DNA of 64,000 nt. It comes from Scylla paramamosain (Eukaryota > Arthropoda > Malacostraca > Decapoda > Portunidae). The translations under genes and the position numbers were made by a program. The notes under the pieces are model-generated. The model searched no databases, had not been told where the DNA came from, and saw nothing but the letters and a program-made list of their open reading frames with translations. Below are positions 25,980 through 40,451 of this stretch, piece after piece. The stretch lies in the NCBI RefSeq assembly GCF_035594125.1, contig NC_087190.1, forward strand, positions 10,312,604 through 10,376,603, in the 5' to 3' direction. The number at the start of each line of letters is the position of its first letter. Position 1 is the stretch's first letter.

Positions 25980-26740
25980 GCATTGATAACAAACACACGA
26001 ACACACTCACTATCATTTCAATGACTGTGGAAACAGGATCCCAGCTAAAAACTGAGGTAAATCTTTGAAATTCCGTCCCGACCTTATTATTCGTTTGCGA
26101 CAAGGTAATATGGGGTTAGAAATGCTCCTAGCAGTGTGATCTAGACAGCGAGACACTTCATACTTACGTGCGGTTTATTGGGGGGAGACTGCAATTATAC
26201 CTAAATCTGTAAGAATTCAGTGTGGTAAGCACTGCGTGACTGCTGACAGTATGGAATTAAGGCGAGGTAAGCGGACAGGATGTGTCACGGCGTATCATAT
26301 TACAGGAAGGCGCACTCCTCTGCATGACTCAATCCTCAGGACAAGTTTAGTCAACGGGCGTTCACTCATATTTCTCATTTAACACTAACATTCCTTTCGG
26401 CAAATTATTTCCACTGCCATACCACTTTCCATCGCGTGAGGCATGACAGCAACCCAGTCCACAACTCCAGGAAGGGCATGGTGTACTGGTCTGCGCCAAC
26501 TTAGTTACTCATAAACATTTCCCAAGTTCTCATAAACCAATTCTTAGCCTTTTAAGCAACATTTCAAAATAAAATCCTCATAACTTACTCATATTATGTT
26601 ATGTTATGTTCTCATTCCTGATTCCCTGAGAAGAAGCGAGGCGGAACAATACTCAAGGTGCGTTATAAAAACAAACAAACATGCAACAACACAACTGTCA
26701 CCACTAAAACCTACATTCTTCTTCTTTTTCTTCTTCTTTT

Positions 26741-26766
26741 GTTACCTTTATAGTCAGTCTCGCTCT

Positions 26767-26848
<82 letters not shown>
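26741..26848. repeat. 28-bp motif plus (TA)n microsatellite
   Basis: The segment GTTACCTTTATAGTCAGTCT plus CGCTCTCC (26741-26768) precedes an 80-bp TA run that abuts LINE copy C. The same 28 bp plus TA run recurs at 30260-30371. Confidence 0.93.
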
Positions 26849-30377
<3,529 letters not shown>

Positions 30378-30486
30378 TATATAATTTTTTTTCTGTGTAG
30401 GAGGGACACTGGCCAAGAGCAAGAAAAATCCAATAAAAAAAAAAGCCCACTGAGATGCCAGTCCCATAAAAGGGTCAAAGCAGTAG

Positions 30487-31091
30487 TCAAAAATTGAAGG
30501 ATAAATGTCTTGAAACCTCCCTCTTGAAGGAATTCAAGTCATCGGAAGGTGGAAATACAGAAGCAGGCAGGGAGTTCCAGAGTTTACCAGAGAAAGGGAT
30601 GAATGAGTGAGAATACTGGTTAACTCTTGCATTACAAAGGTAAACAGAATAGGGGTGAGAGAAAGAAGAAAGACTTGTGCAGCGAGGCCGCGGGAAGAGG
30701 AGAGGCATGCTGTTCGCAAGATCAGAAGAGCAGTTAGCATGAAAATAGCGGTAGAAGACAGCCAGAGATGCAACATTGCGGCAATGGGAGAGAGGCTGAA
30801 GACAGTCAGTTAGAGGAGAGGAGTTGATGAGACGAAAAGCTTTTGATTCCACCCTGTCTAGAAGAACGGTATGAGTGGAACATCCCCCAGACATGTGAAG
30901 CATACATAGACGGATAAAGCCTTTGTTCAGTTACCAGTGGAGGGGGGGCGGTGAGAAAAAATGGCGAAGACGTCTCAGAACGCTTAACTTCATAGAAGCT
31001 ATTTTAGCTAGATATGAGATGTGTAGTTTCCAGTTCAGATTATAAGGAAAGGACAGACCGAGGATGTTCAGTGTAGAAGAGGGGGGCAATT
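30487..31091 (-). pseudogene. LINE copy D, C-terminal reverse transcriptase piece
   Basis: The minus frame 30903-30487 encodes the C-terminal domain ([15 protein letters not shown], then [12 protein letters not shown]) seen in copies A-C. Upstream, 31091-30931 carries [11 protein letters not shown] with indels. The piece ends abruptly at the DNA transposon's terminal repeat at 31092 and continues at 33844. Confidence 0.88.
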
Positions 31092-31450
31092 GAGGAGCTC
31101 CGTGCATTAGGGGCTCATGCGTCATCTCCCGCCATTTTCTGTTTTCGCCAGTTCTGGCTTCTCCAACTCTTCTAGATCACGTGGGTATAGCTGGGGATAG
31201 GATTCCCTACCTTATTCCCACTGTACTGAGGGGTGAGCATTGCATACTGAAACCTGTTTTATGAGCAGAGGACTTTTCTGGTAGCGTGTATCAGGGGCTC
31301 AAGCGCTTGGCCAGTGAGCGGTCCGTATTCAGTCACTCACAGCCGCCCAGCCAATCACGCGCTCTGAGGCGTCCCGCGTCATTAGCCACGCTACATCCTT
31401 CCGTCAGCCCACACGTGGTATCGCGAGTGTTATTTTTTTTTGCTTTCACC

Positions 31451-33339
31451 ATGGATTTACTGTCTGATAACAGCTCCAGTTCATCAGAGCATGAAGCTGA
31501 GACTTCAACTAAGCCACGGAAGAGGCAACGGTGCCCTGAGAAGTGGATAAGAGCCGAAATTAAACATAAATGTAACCGGGGTGAGGCCTACACCAGTCAC
31601 ACCTCGAAGAAGGAAGTGGGTCCAAGGAGAGTTGGGCCTCCCTGCACTTGCCCTGATAAGTGTTTTTACCAAGGTAGGGGGTGACAAAGTGGAAGATATC
31701 TTCAAAGGATACTGGGATCTAGGAAATCATGATGCCCAGAGTAATTATATTGCCTTTCGTGTTGTTGAGACACCCGTGAAACGTCACAGGAAGAAGCAGG
31801 ATGAGCCTACTACTGAGTGTAAGAGACAGTGCACACGTGTCTATTCTGTGTTAGTGGATGGGATGGCTGTGACTGTCTGTAAGAAGGCCTTTCTTAACAT
31901 TCACAGCATCAGTGATAAACGTGTCAGGAACGTTTTATTGAAGACCAAAGCCTCGCCGACAGGAACTCCTACAGCAGACAAACGGGCAACTACATCAAGT
32001 TGGAACACAGTTGCTGTTGAAAAAAAAAGACCAGGTGCGGAACTTTATTAAGGCCTTACCTGTATGTTCCTCACATTATTCTCGCACAAAGGCCCCCAAC
32101 CAGAAGTACCTACCCCCTGGCAGTACTCTCATCTCACTCTACAAGGCTTACAAGAACGACCTTGAGGAGAAGCAGCTACATGACTCTGTGGTGCATGATC
32201 ACATGTTTCGTGATATTTTCAATAATGAATTTAATATCGGTACTACACCACCCCAAGCAGACACCTGTAACTTTTGTGATGAGTACAAAATTAAGTTGAA
32301 AATGCTACAAGAAGAGAACAACATCCCAGAGGTTGAACTACTCAAGGCTCAGAAGACTGCCCATGACGCCCATGCTAAGGTCGCCCAGAGACTCCTCAAG
32401 GCCTACAGTTATGAGAAAAGCCCGAAGATTGCATGTATTGCCATTGATGTTCAGCAGACCCTCCCTACCCCTAGACTTACATCAGGTGCTCAGCACTATA
32501 AGAGGAAACTCTGGACCTATAACCTCGGGATTCATAATCTTAAGACCAAACAGGGATACTTTTTTGTGTGGCACGAGGGGCAGGCGAAGAGGGGGTCATC
32601 AGAGGTCTGCAGCTGCCTTGAGTATTACATGTCTCACTTCGTGGACGAAGGGGTTGAGAAGCTTGTTGTCTTCACTGATAACTGTTCCGGGCAGAACAAA
32701 AATATAAACCTTGTCTCCCACTACCTCAGGCTCATCCACTCGGGGCGACTAAGCATGATTGAACACCGTTACATGGAACCTGGTCATTCTTACATGCCTT
32801 GTGACCGTGATTTCGGGCGTTTGGAGTTGAAACTACGTGGACTTCAGATCTACACCCCCCAGCACTACATGGACATCATGAAGACTGCCAGTGAGAAGAA
32901 GCCATTCGTCGTCATTCCCATGGACTCCAACCACTTCTTTGACTTCACCATCCTGGGAGCTAATGTTTCTAAAGCTAAGCAAGCTCAGTCTGGCTTCAAG
33001 TCTGCTAAGGTCCTAAAAGTGTCTAATGAAGAGCGAAGGGGCGTCATGGTGATGAAGGGCTTTTGTGAGGAGCAGGATGATTGTCTGTGGGTCATGCAGA
33101 AAAAGAAGGGGGAGTACGACCCGAGGTTTGACTTAAGCAAAGTTAACCTGCCCCTTAAGTACCCCCGTGGTGTTCCTCTCACGAAAGACAAAACATCTGA
33201 CCTGAAGGACCTTCTAAAGTTTGTACCTGGTGAATACAGGACATTCTACGACCTCTTCAAAATCCAGGGAAGAAGGGAGAGTGAGGTAGACGTGCAGGAG
33301 GGGCCGGACGACCCCACTGACGACCTCCTCGATTACTAA
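31451..33339 (+). pseudogene. Putative DDE-like transposase of an uncharacterised arthropod family (two frame breaks)
   Basis: The ATG at 31451 (TTCACCATGG) starts an acidic/Ser-rich then basic segment (KPRKRQRCPEKWIRAE) and a Cys-rich motif (CTCPDKCF). The frame shifts near a G-run at about 31675-31680, then again near an A-run of nine at about 32023. From about 32035 to 33339 the frame is open. Candidate catalytic acidic residues are CIAIDVQQ, FTDNCSGQNKN and RDFGRLELK; the order D, D, E with the strand-like context fits an RNase-H-fold transposase. GHSYMPCDRDFG is another hallmark. From memory this resembles arthropod proteins labelled DUF7869; no function is known to me. Total length would be about 620 residues. 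Position between terminal repeats suggests it mobilises the element. Confidence 0.7.
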
Positions 33340-33843
33340 TCCCCCCCCCACCTTATTCAAGTTACATGGGCACAACATCTTCCCTGGAATGGTGAGTGTT
33401 ACTAATATTGCATGAATTTCATGTATTTATTGTGATTTGGTATCTGTCTGGTTTAGAAAAAATAACAAAGTTATAAAAAACTCAATCGTAATTAAAAAAA
33501 ATAATAATAAAACATAATTGCAATGGATAATGAAATTAATACTATATATATATATTATACATATTTACCTTTCATTTTGAGTGTTTATTTACATGCCACA
33601 CATATTGGGAATAGTGGGAATCGTACATGGGTGTGCTAAAATGTGCATATTTCTATTATAATATGTAACCAAAAAAAATAACGAATAACACAGGAAAAAA
33701 GATCTCTTCCAAAGCTTTCAAATGATATATTACACTTTGATTTTTACGCGTAAATAATGTCCGTAATCTTTGTCCCTACTTTAATGCGTAATTACTCGGA
33801 ATTCCTAATTATGCAATTGAGCCCCTAATGCACGGAGCTCCTC
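33340..33843. other. AT-rich 3' end of the DNA transposon
   Basis: Non-coding DNA between the transposase stop and the right terminal repeat. It includes a short TATATA run at about 33543 and a CAATTGAGCCCCTAATGC segment that extends the terminal repeat inward. Confidence 0.6.
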
Positions 33844-36184
33844 ATAATTGAGTGTCATTGAAGAAGAGGGAATAATTGTCTGGAAGGTTGTGTCGAGTTG
33901 ATAAATGGAGGAATTGAGTTTTTGAGGCACTGAACAATACCAAGTTTGCTCTGCCCCAGTCAAAAATTTTAGAAAGATCAGAAGTCAAGCGTTCTGTGGT
34001 TTCTCTGCATGAAATGTTTACTTCCTGAAGGGTTGGACGTCTACGAAAAGACGTGAAAAAGTGCAGGGTGGTATCGTCAGCGTAGGAGTGGATAGGACAA
34101 GAAGTTTGGTTTAGAAGGTCATTGATGAATAAATAATAAGAAGAGAGTGAGTGACAGGACAGAACCCTGAGGAACACCATTGTTAATGGATTTAGGGGAA
34201 GAACAGTGACCGTCTACCACAGCAGCAATAAAACGGTCAGAAAGGAAACTTGAGATGAAGCTACAGAGAGAGAAGGATAGAAGCCGTAGGAGGGTAGTTT
34301 GGAAATCAAAGCTTTGTGCCAGACTCTATCAAAAGCTTTTGATATGTCCAAGGCAACAGCAAAAGCTTCACCAAAATCTCTGAAAGAGGATGATCAAGAC
34401 TCAGCAAGGAAAGCCAGAAGATCACCAGTAGAGCGGCCTTGACGGAACTCATACTGGTGATCAGATAAAAGGTTGTGAAGTGATAGATGTTTAAGAATCT
34501 TCCTGTTGAGAATAGTTTCAAAAACTTTAGATAGGCAGGAAATTAAAGCAATAGGACGGTTTGAAGGATTAGAACGGTCACCCATTTTAGGAACAGGCTG
34601 AATGTAGGCAAACTTCCAGCAAGAAGGAAAGGTAGATGTTGACAGACAGAGCTGAAAGAGTTTGACTAGGCAAGGTGCAAACAGAGGCACAGTTTCGGAG
34701 AACAATAGGAGGGACCCCATCAGGTCCATAAGCCTTCCGAGGGTTTAGGCCAGCGAGGGCATGGAAACATCATTGCGAAGAATTTTAATAGGTAGCATGA
34801 AATAGTCAGAGGGTGGAGGAGAGGGAGGAACAAGCCCAGAATCGTCCAAGGTAGAGTTTTTAGCAAAAGTCTGAGCAAAGAGTTCAGCTTTAGAGATAGC
34901 TGTGATAGCAGTGGTGCCATCTGGTTGAAATAAAGGAGAGAAAGACGAAGAAGCAAACTTATTGGAGATATTTTTGGTTAGATGCCAGAAGTCACGAGGG
35001 GAGTTAGATCTTGAAAGATTTTGACACTTTCTGTTAATGAAGGAGTTTTTGGCTAGTTGGAGAACAGACTTGGCATTGTTCCGGGCAGAAATATAAAGTG
35101 CATGAGATTCTGGTGATGGAAGGCTTAAGTACCTTATGTGGTCCGCCTCTCTATCATGTATAGCACGAGAACAAGCTGTGTTAAACCAAGGTTTGGAAGG
35201 TTGGGGTCGAGAAAAAGAGTGAGGAATGTCCGCCTCCATGCTAGACACTATCACCTCTGTTATGCGCTCAGCACACAAAGACGGATCTCTGACATGGAAG
35301 CAGTAGTCATTCCAAGGAAAATCAGCAAAATACCTCCTCAGGTCCCCCCAACTAGCAAAGGCAAAACGCCAGAGGCACCTTCGCTTAGGGGGATCCTGAG
35401 GGGGGATTGGAGTGATAGGACAAGATACAGATATGAGATTGTGATCGGAGGAGCCCAATGGAGAAGAAAAGGTTACAGCATAAGCAGAAGGATTAGTCAG
35501 GAAAAGGTCAAGAATGTTAGGCATATCTCCAAGATGGTCAGGAATACGCACCAATTGCTCTAGGTCTTGGAGGATAGCAAAGTTGAAGGCTAGTTCACCA
35601 GGATGGTCAGTGAAGGGAGAGGAAAGCCAAAGCTGGTGGTGAACATTGAAGTCTCCAAGAATGGAGATCTCTGCAAAAGGGAAGAGAGTCAGAATGTGCT
35701 CCACTTTGGAAGTTAAGTAGTCAAAGAATTTCTTATAGTCAGAGGAGTTAGGTGAGAGATATACAGCACAAATAAATTTAGTTTGAGATTGACTCTGTAG
35801 TTGTAGCCAGATGGTGGAAAACTCGGAAGATTCAAGAGTGTGGGCACGAGAGCAGATTAAGTTGAGCACATAAACGCAATATCCAGCTTTGGATCGAAAA
35901 TGAGGTTAGTTAAAGTAGGAGGGAACAGAAAAGGGGCTACTGTCAGTTGCCTCAGACACCTGAGTTTCAGTGAGGAAAAGAAGATGAGGTTTAAAAGAGG
36001 AGAGGTGGTGTTCTACAGATTGAAAATTAGATCTTAGACCACGAATGTTGCAGAAGTTAATGAAGAAAAAGTTGAGGGGGGTGTCAAGACACTTAGGGTC
36101 GTCGTCAGAAAGGCAGTCCGACCTGGGGACATTTGTGGTCCCCTCTCCAGATGGGGACTCCGAGGCTGGTGTAGGAGTCGCCAT
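33844..36184 (-). pseudogene. LINE copy D, endonuclease and first part of reverse transcriptase
   Basis: The minus frame starts at the family ATG (36184, ATGGCGACTCC). It breaks near 35905, resumes as an endonuclease-linker frame over 35869-34745 ([29 protein letters not shown]), then continues in pieces at 34729-34394 and 34180-33844 up to the YADD active site and the thumb start. It ends at the DNA transposon. Numerous small indels mark it as dead. Confidence 0.88.
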
Positions 36185-36204
36185 GAATTTTGAAATTTTG
36201 AGTG

Positions 36205-36208
<4 letters not shown>

Positions 36209-36245
<37 letters not shown>
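36209..36245. repeat. (GT)n tract, left part of a split microsatellite
   Basis: GT repeat in the LINE 5' UTR. It continues after the Pao element at 45095, so the element landed in it. GTGTG on both sides is consistent with a 5-bp target duplication, but the repeat makes this uninformative alone. Confidence 0.93.
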
Positions 36246-36252
<7 letters not shown>

Positions 36253-36771
36253 GTATGTAAAGCGTATGTACCTCATGTGATTATTCCTCGGCATATAAGT
36301 GAAATGTTCAATAGTTTTCTATTTGCATGAAAACGTGTAATATGTGTGAGTATCAGTATTTAATGCTATATTAAGCACCGAAGCCGATGCTCACTTGTTA
36401 GTAGTGTGGGGTTAACCTGCTAGTCGCCTGCGGGCATCACTCACGGCCAAGTCGCGCTCAGACAAAGACGGGCAGGATGGTGACCGAGGTAAATACTTTA
36501 ATTTTGTAGTAAAAACTGATTGTCATAGTGCCAAGTCAATTGCATGTATTATTAATGAATATTGTAATATGTTGAAAGTGTTTAATATCAGTGTATAATG
36601 TTATTTTGTAAGAAATTGAGACCGAGAACTTGTTTGCAGTTCTTAAGGTCATGCCTACCTCATCAATAAACGTCAGAGAGAGAAATGCCTTTCCTCGACC
36701 CTACGATGATGGGTGTGATCAGTAAAACAGATCACCTGAGAGCCAATTGATGCCCAGCCGGTGCGGCTACA
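36246..36771 (+). repeat. 5' LTR of the BEL/Pao element
   Basis: 526 bp, begins TGTTACTGTATG and ends GCGGCTACA. Carries a polyadenylation signal AATAAA at 36665-36670. A splice-donor-like GAG|GTAAAT lies at 36488/36489, and an acceptor-like GCTCTTTCAG at 37061-37070 just upstream of the gag ATG; a leader intron is possible. Confidence 0.96.
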
Positions 36772-37103
36772 GTAAGAACTCGGCCTACAAGCAAGAAATT
36801 GGCTCCATGTAAAACCGCAGCAAGAGTGAGTCACAGGACGAGGGGACGCTGACATAAGCCTAAAGATTGACCTCTGAGGCCCCGGGGTCAGCTCTACCCT
36901 TGACGACAACCACTCCCTTCTACCCACTGTGCCTCGCCATCATTTTGTAGAACCCATGGTCACAGGCAAGAAAGTATAATAGTATATATATGCACTGAAT
37001 TGAGTAGCCTAAGTGAAAATTACCCACAATTAGCAAGTATTAAGAGTGGTAATTTTAATTGCTCTTTCAGTGTCTCAGTATTGACACAATTAAGTTGTTA
37101 GAT
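36772..37103 (+). other. Untranslated leader of the BEL/Pao element
   Basis: Leader between the 5' LTR and the gag ATG. No clear tRNA primer-binding site; TGGCTCC near 36800 is a weak candidate. It contains a possible splice acceptor at 37070. Confidence 0.5.
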
Positions 37104-40100
37104 ATGTCTGATACTGAGGAAATTAATGCCGTAGATGGCCTTAGGGAAGGTGAGGGTGAGCAAGTGGACAGGGATCAAACTTGTATTGAAGAAGTTAGTG
37201 TCAGGGAGCGAGTGCCAACCGATAAAGGAAGAGAATATCAAGTCAGTGTAACCAAAGGAAGAGCAGAGTCCTGTAAGCGTAAATGGAGCAGTGTTACCAC
37301 CAAAATCAAGAAAGGATTAGAAATTGTAATTAGCCCCTTTGAATTAGAGCCCATGTCAAGTGAAGTAATAGAGGCATTTCATCAGTATTATGTGGAATAC
37401 ACAAAGCTGGTGGAACTAGAGCCAGAAAGGTCAGAGGAGCTAAATGAAGAGCTGGAACACAATCAACAAGTTCACCATGAAATATTAGAAAGTATAGAAT
37501 GTAAAAGAAAGGAGTTAAAGAATGACAGAGGATCAATTTGTTCTAGCAAACGGTCTAGACATTCTAGAGTCTCATCTACTTCATCACGTTCATCAGCAGC
37601 ACAAAGAAAGCAAGAAGTAGTAGCAAAGGTAGCTAGACTTAGAAAGGAAATGGAATATCATGATAGCTTAGCAGAGGCAGAAGTTATGTTAGCTAAGACA
37701 AAAGCAGAGGCAGAAGTTATGTTAGCTAAGACAAAAGCAGAGGCAGAAGCAATGTTCTCAAAGAAAAAGAAAGAGAGAGATTTAGCAGTTGCTAGTGGAG
37801 AACTTAATGCTCTTAGCTTAGTTGAAGAAGTAGAAATGCTTCCAGGTAATGATGAAAGTGTAGAGAAGCAAAGTTATCTTCAACAATACATAGAGTCACA
37901 AAATGAAATGAAAGCACAAGCAATTGCAAATCAACAAAGTGACAGTGCCATGCCTCACAAATATGTTACATTCCATGACCCACAGAAACCTTCTTCTTGC
38001 AATAAAGATAATGAATTGATGACAAATGAAGTACATGGACAAATATTTAGTGAACCTCAGGTAATAAATCTCAACCCTACAGCTCAAAGTCTTGTACCAA
38101 GCTCTCGTAGACACACTCATAATGTCAACATGCCTAATAATGTGAATAATGTGAGACAGAATCATCAATCCTTTTCCCATCCTGGGGGAACTTTTGCAAT
38201 CAACATACCTGATCCCAAGTGGAGCCTCCCTCCAATAGAGCCTAACACTTTTGATGGAGAACCCATGGAATTTCCAAGTTGGTTGAAAAACTTTGAAACT
38301 TATGTAGAGTCTAAAACTTCTGTTGGTAAAGAGAGACTTGCCTACTTAGAGAGGTATACAACTGGTGAGGCAAAGGATGCCATTAAAATGTTAATGCACT
38401 TTAACTCTGATGCTGACTATGTGCAAGCAAAGAAAATTCTTAGTGATAGATTTGGAAACAAAAGCATCATAGCTGATGCTTACACAAATAAGTTAATGAA
38501 TTGGCTACCAATCTCTCCGCATAATGGTCCAGCATTAACAGCATTCTCAGATTTTTTGAAGTGCTGTTTAGCTGCAATTAAACACACTTCTTATTTGTCA
38601 TTTCTGAATGACCCTAGAGAGCAGAGAAAGGTGCTAGCAAAACTCCCTGAACATGTTGTTCATGACTGGAGAAAGCAAGCGATGATATATCTTGATACTA
38701 ACAGTGATAACACTTCTAGTAGCAATGAAGAGCACCACCCACCCTTTGAAATGTTATGTGAATTTGTCCAGAAAGAAGCAAAGGGAGCAAGCAATCCATT
38801 TCTTTCCTGGAATTCAGTAAGTAGGGAAGTAAATGATTGGATCAAAACTCAAACAAGGGCAACCAATTGGAAACCAAGGGAATCAAACATCATGACAAAG
38901 AATAGAGGGAGTAGAACTTTCATGGCTAAATCAATTGAGGAAAAACCAATGTGGTCATTCCAAAGTAAAGTAAATGTACAAGCCAACAAACAGTATCCCA
39001 AGGACCTGGAAAGGAAAGGACGATTCTGTCACTACTGTACAAAGGATCATGATTTAGATGATTGCAAGGAATTTGCCAAACTTGATGGTAATACTAGGTA
39101 CAAATTTGCTAAAGAAAAACGGTTATGTACAGGGTGTCTAAAAATGGGTCACAAAGGAAAGGATTGTAGAAGAAGGAAAGTTTGTAAAGTATGTCAGAGA
39201 TACCATCCCACAGCTCTTCACAATGATGACATGACAAGAACTGAGAGCCAAAAGGTGCCAGCACAAGCAACTCAGCCTAAAGATGATAAACCCACAGTAG
39301 TAGCAAATAAGGTCAAAGTTACAGAATCGGTGACACATGACATGCACACCATGTTAGTTCCTGTATGCTTCCATCATGTTAGTAATGAAGAGAATAAAGT
39401 TTTAGTGTATGCCCTGCTGGATGAGCAGTCTGATGCTTCATTCATCAAGGAAAGCACTCTGAATAAATTGGGAGTTAGTGGACCATCAGTGTCACTCAAT
39501 ATCCACACAATAAGTGGAAAACAAATCACTGATTCTATCAAAATTCATGGACTTAAAGTAAGAGGTTATAATGAAGAAGTGGAAATATCAGTCCCTTCAG
39601 CATATTCAACAGAAAACATTTCAGCTGGACGGAGTCAGATACCAAGGCCCGAGACTGCTTGTGACTGGCCCCACTTAAAGGCAATCTCTGACAAACTAAT
39701 GAAATATGACCCAAACATTGACATAGGACTTCTCATTGGTCTTGATTGTGCAGAAGCCATTATGGCAGAAGAGCAAATAGCAGGTGAAAGCAAGAAGCAT
39801 CCCTATGCTCATAGGACAGAGCTAGGTTGGGGGATCATTGGTAAAATCTCACCCCATTCAAGTCCATTGGAGGATACAGTGGTAGTCTACAGAACAGTGA
39901 CACAAGAAGTAGAAATCAATGAAGAAAAGAGGGTTAATTTCTTAGTGGTTCCTACTAAAACCAAAGAGATGATTAATCCTTCTCAAGTGAGAGATATGTT
40001 TGAACTTGACTTCAGTGATAGAAAGTCAGCTGACACTCCATTATCATATGAAGATAAAAGGTTTATGAGTAAGATGAAAGAAGGAGTACATCAGCTGAAG

Positions 40101-40304
40101 GATGGCCATTATGAGTTGCCCCTTCCTCTTAAAGATGATAACGTCAAGCTTCCAAATAACAAACTATTAGCAGAGCAGAGACTCAAGAAGTTAAGAGCTA
40201 AACTTGAGAAGGATAATCAACACAAAGGTGATTACAAAGTGTTCATGGATAATATGATTACAAAAGGTTATGCAGAGGTTGTACCGACAAAGGAATTTAG
40301 TTAG
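37104..40304 (+). CDS. BEL/Pao gag-protease and start of pol
   Basis: The open frame runs from 37059; I prefer the ATG at 37104 ([12 protein letters not shown]) as it follows the acceptor-like site. Order of parts: acidic N-terminus; Lys/Glu-rich coiled coil with a repeated AEVMLAKTK unit (around residues 190-230); the gag domain known as DUF1759 ([11 protein letters not shown] onward, about residues 380-540); two Cys/His zinc knuckles beginning at CHYC (residue 642); an aspartic protease-like domain (DUF1758) with [11 protein letters not shown] near residue 770, where canonical members have LLDxGS, so the Glu-Gln is atypical; and the N-terminal edge of the reverse-transcriptase region. The frame ends at 40304, where a shift separates it from the continuing pol sequence. 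Confidence 0.9.
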   Translation: MSDTEEINAVDGLREGEGEQVDRDQTCIEEVSVRERVPTDKGREYQVSVTKGRAESCKRKWSSVTTKIKKGLEIVISPFELEPMSSEVIEAFHQYYVEYTKLVELEPERSEELNEELEHNQQVHHEILESIECKRKELKNDRGSICSSKRSRHSRVSSTSSRSSAAQRKQEVVAKVARLRKEMEYHDSLAEAEVMLAKTKAEAEVMLAKTKAEAEAMFSKKKKERDLAVASGELNALSLVEEVEMLPGNDESVEKQSYLQQYIESQNEMKAQAIANQQSDSAMPHKYVTFHDPQKPSSCNKDNELMTNEVHGQIFSEPQVINLNPTAQSLVPSSRRHTHNVNMPNNVNNVRQNHQSFSHPGGTFAINIPDPKWSLPPIEPNTFDGEPMEFPSWLKNFETYVESKTSVGKERLAYLERYTTGEAKDAIKMLMHFNSDADYVQAKKILSDRFGNKSIIADAYTNKLMNWLPISPHNGPALTAFSDFLKCCLAAIKHTSYLSFLNDPREQRKVLAKLPEHVVHDWRKQAMIYLDTNSDNTSSSNEEHHPPFEMLCEFVQKEAKGASNPFLSWNSVSREVNDWIKTQTRATNWKPRESNIMTKNRGSRTFMAKSIEEKPMWSFQSKVNVQANKQYPKDLERKGRFCHYCTKDHDLDDCKEFAKLDGNTRYKFAKEKRLCTGCLKMGHKGKDCRRRKVCKVCQRYHPTALHNDDMTRTESQKVPAQATQPKDDKPTVVANKVKVTESVTHDMHTMLVPVCFHHVSNEENKVLVYALLDEQSDASFIKESTLNKLGVSGPSVSLNIHTISGKQITDSIKIHGLKVRGYNEEVEISVPSAYSTENISAGRSQIPRPETACDWPHLKAISDKLMKYDPNIDIGLLIGLDCAEAIMAEEQIAGESKKHPYAHRTELGWGIIGKISPHSSPLEDTVVVYRTVTQEVEINEEKRVNFLVVPTKTKEMINPSQVRDMFELDFSDRKSADTPLSYEDKRFMSKMKEGVHQLKDGHYELPLPLKDDNVKLPNNKLLAEQRLKKLRAKLEKDNQHKGDYKVFMDNMITKGYAEVVPTKEFS

Positions 40305-40451
40305 GAATGATGGTAAGGTCTGGTACATTCCACATCATGGAGTCTATCATCCGAGAAAGCCAAAGAAGTTGAGAGTTGTCTTTGACTGTAGTGCAAACTA
40401 CAGGAACCAATCATTAAACAGTCACCTGTTACAAGGCCCAGACCTTACCAA

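Larger units (their letters stand above)
31092..33843 (+). mobile_element. DNA transposon with 26-bp terminal inverted repeats and a DDE-like protein
   Basis: The left terminus GAGGAGCTCCGTGCATTAGG plus GGCTCA is repeated as its reverse complement at the right end (ending CGGAGCTCCTC at 33843). The element sits inside LINE copy D. AATTGAG flanks it on both sides (31088-31094 and 33846-33852), although the exact target duplication is ambiguous because the terminal GAG overlaps it and two bases lie between on the right. It carries one coding region on plus with a CCAAT-like motif and TCAGTC upstream. The superfamily is not known to me. Confidence 0.8.

Noticed and set aside
36772..36810. tRNA primer-binding site directly after the 5' LTR
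   Set aside because: The sequence after the LTR (GTAAGAACTCGG) does not match a tRNA 3' end that I can name; the weak TGGCTCC near 36800 is not enough.
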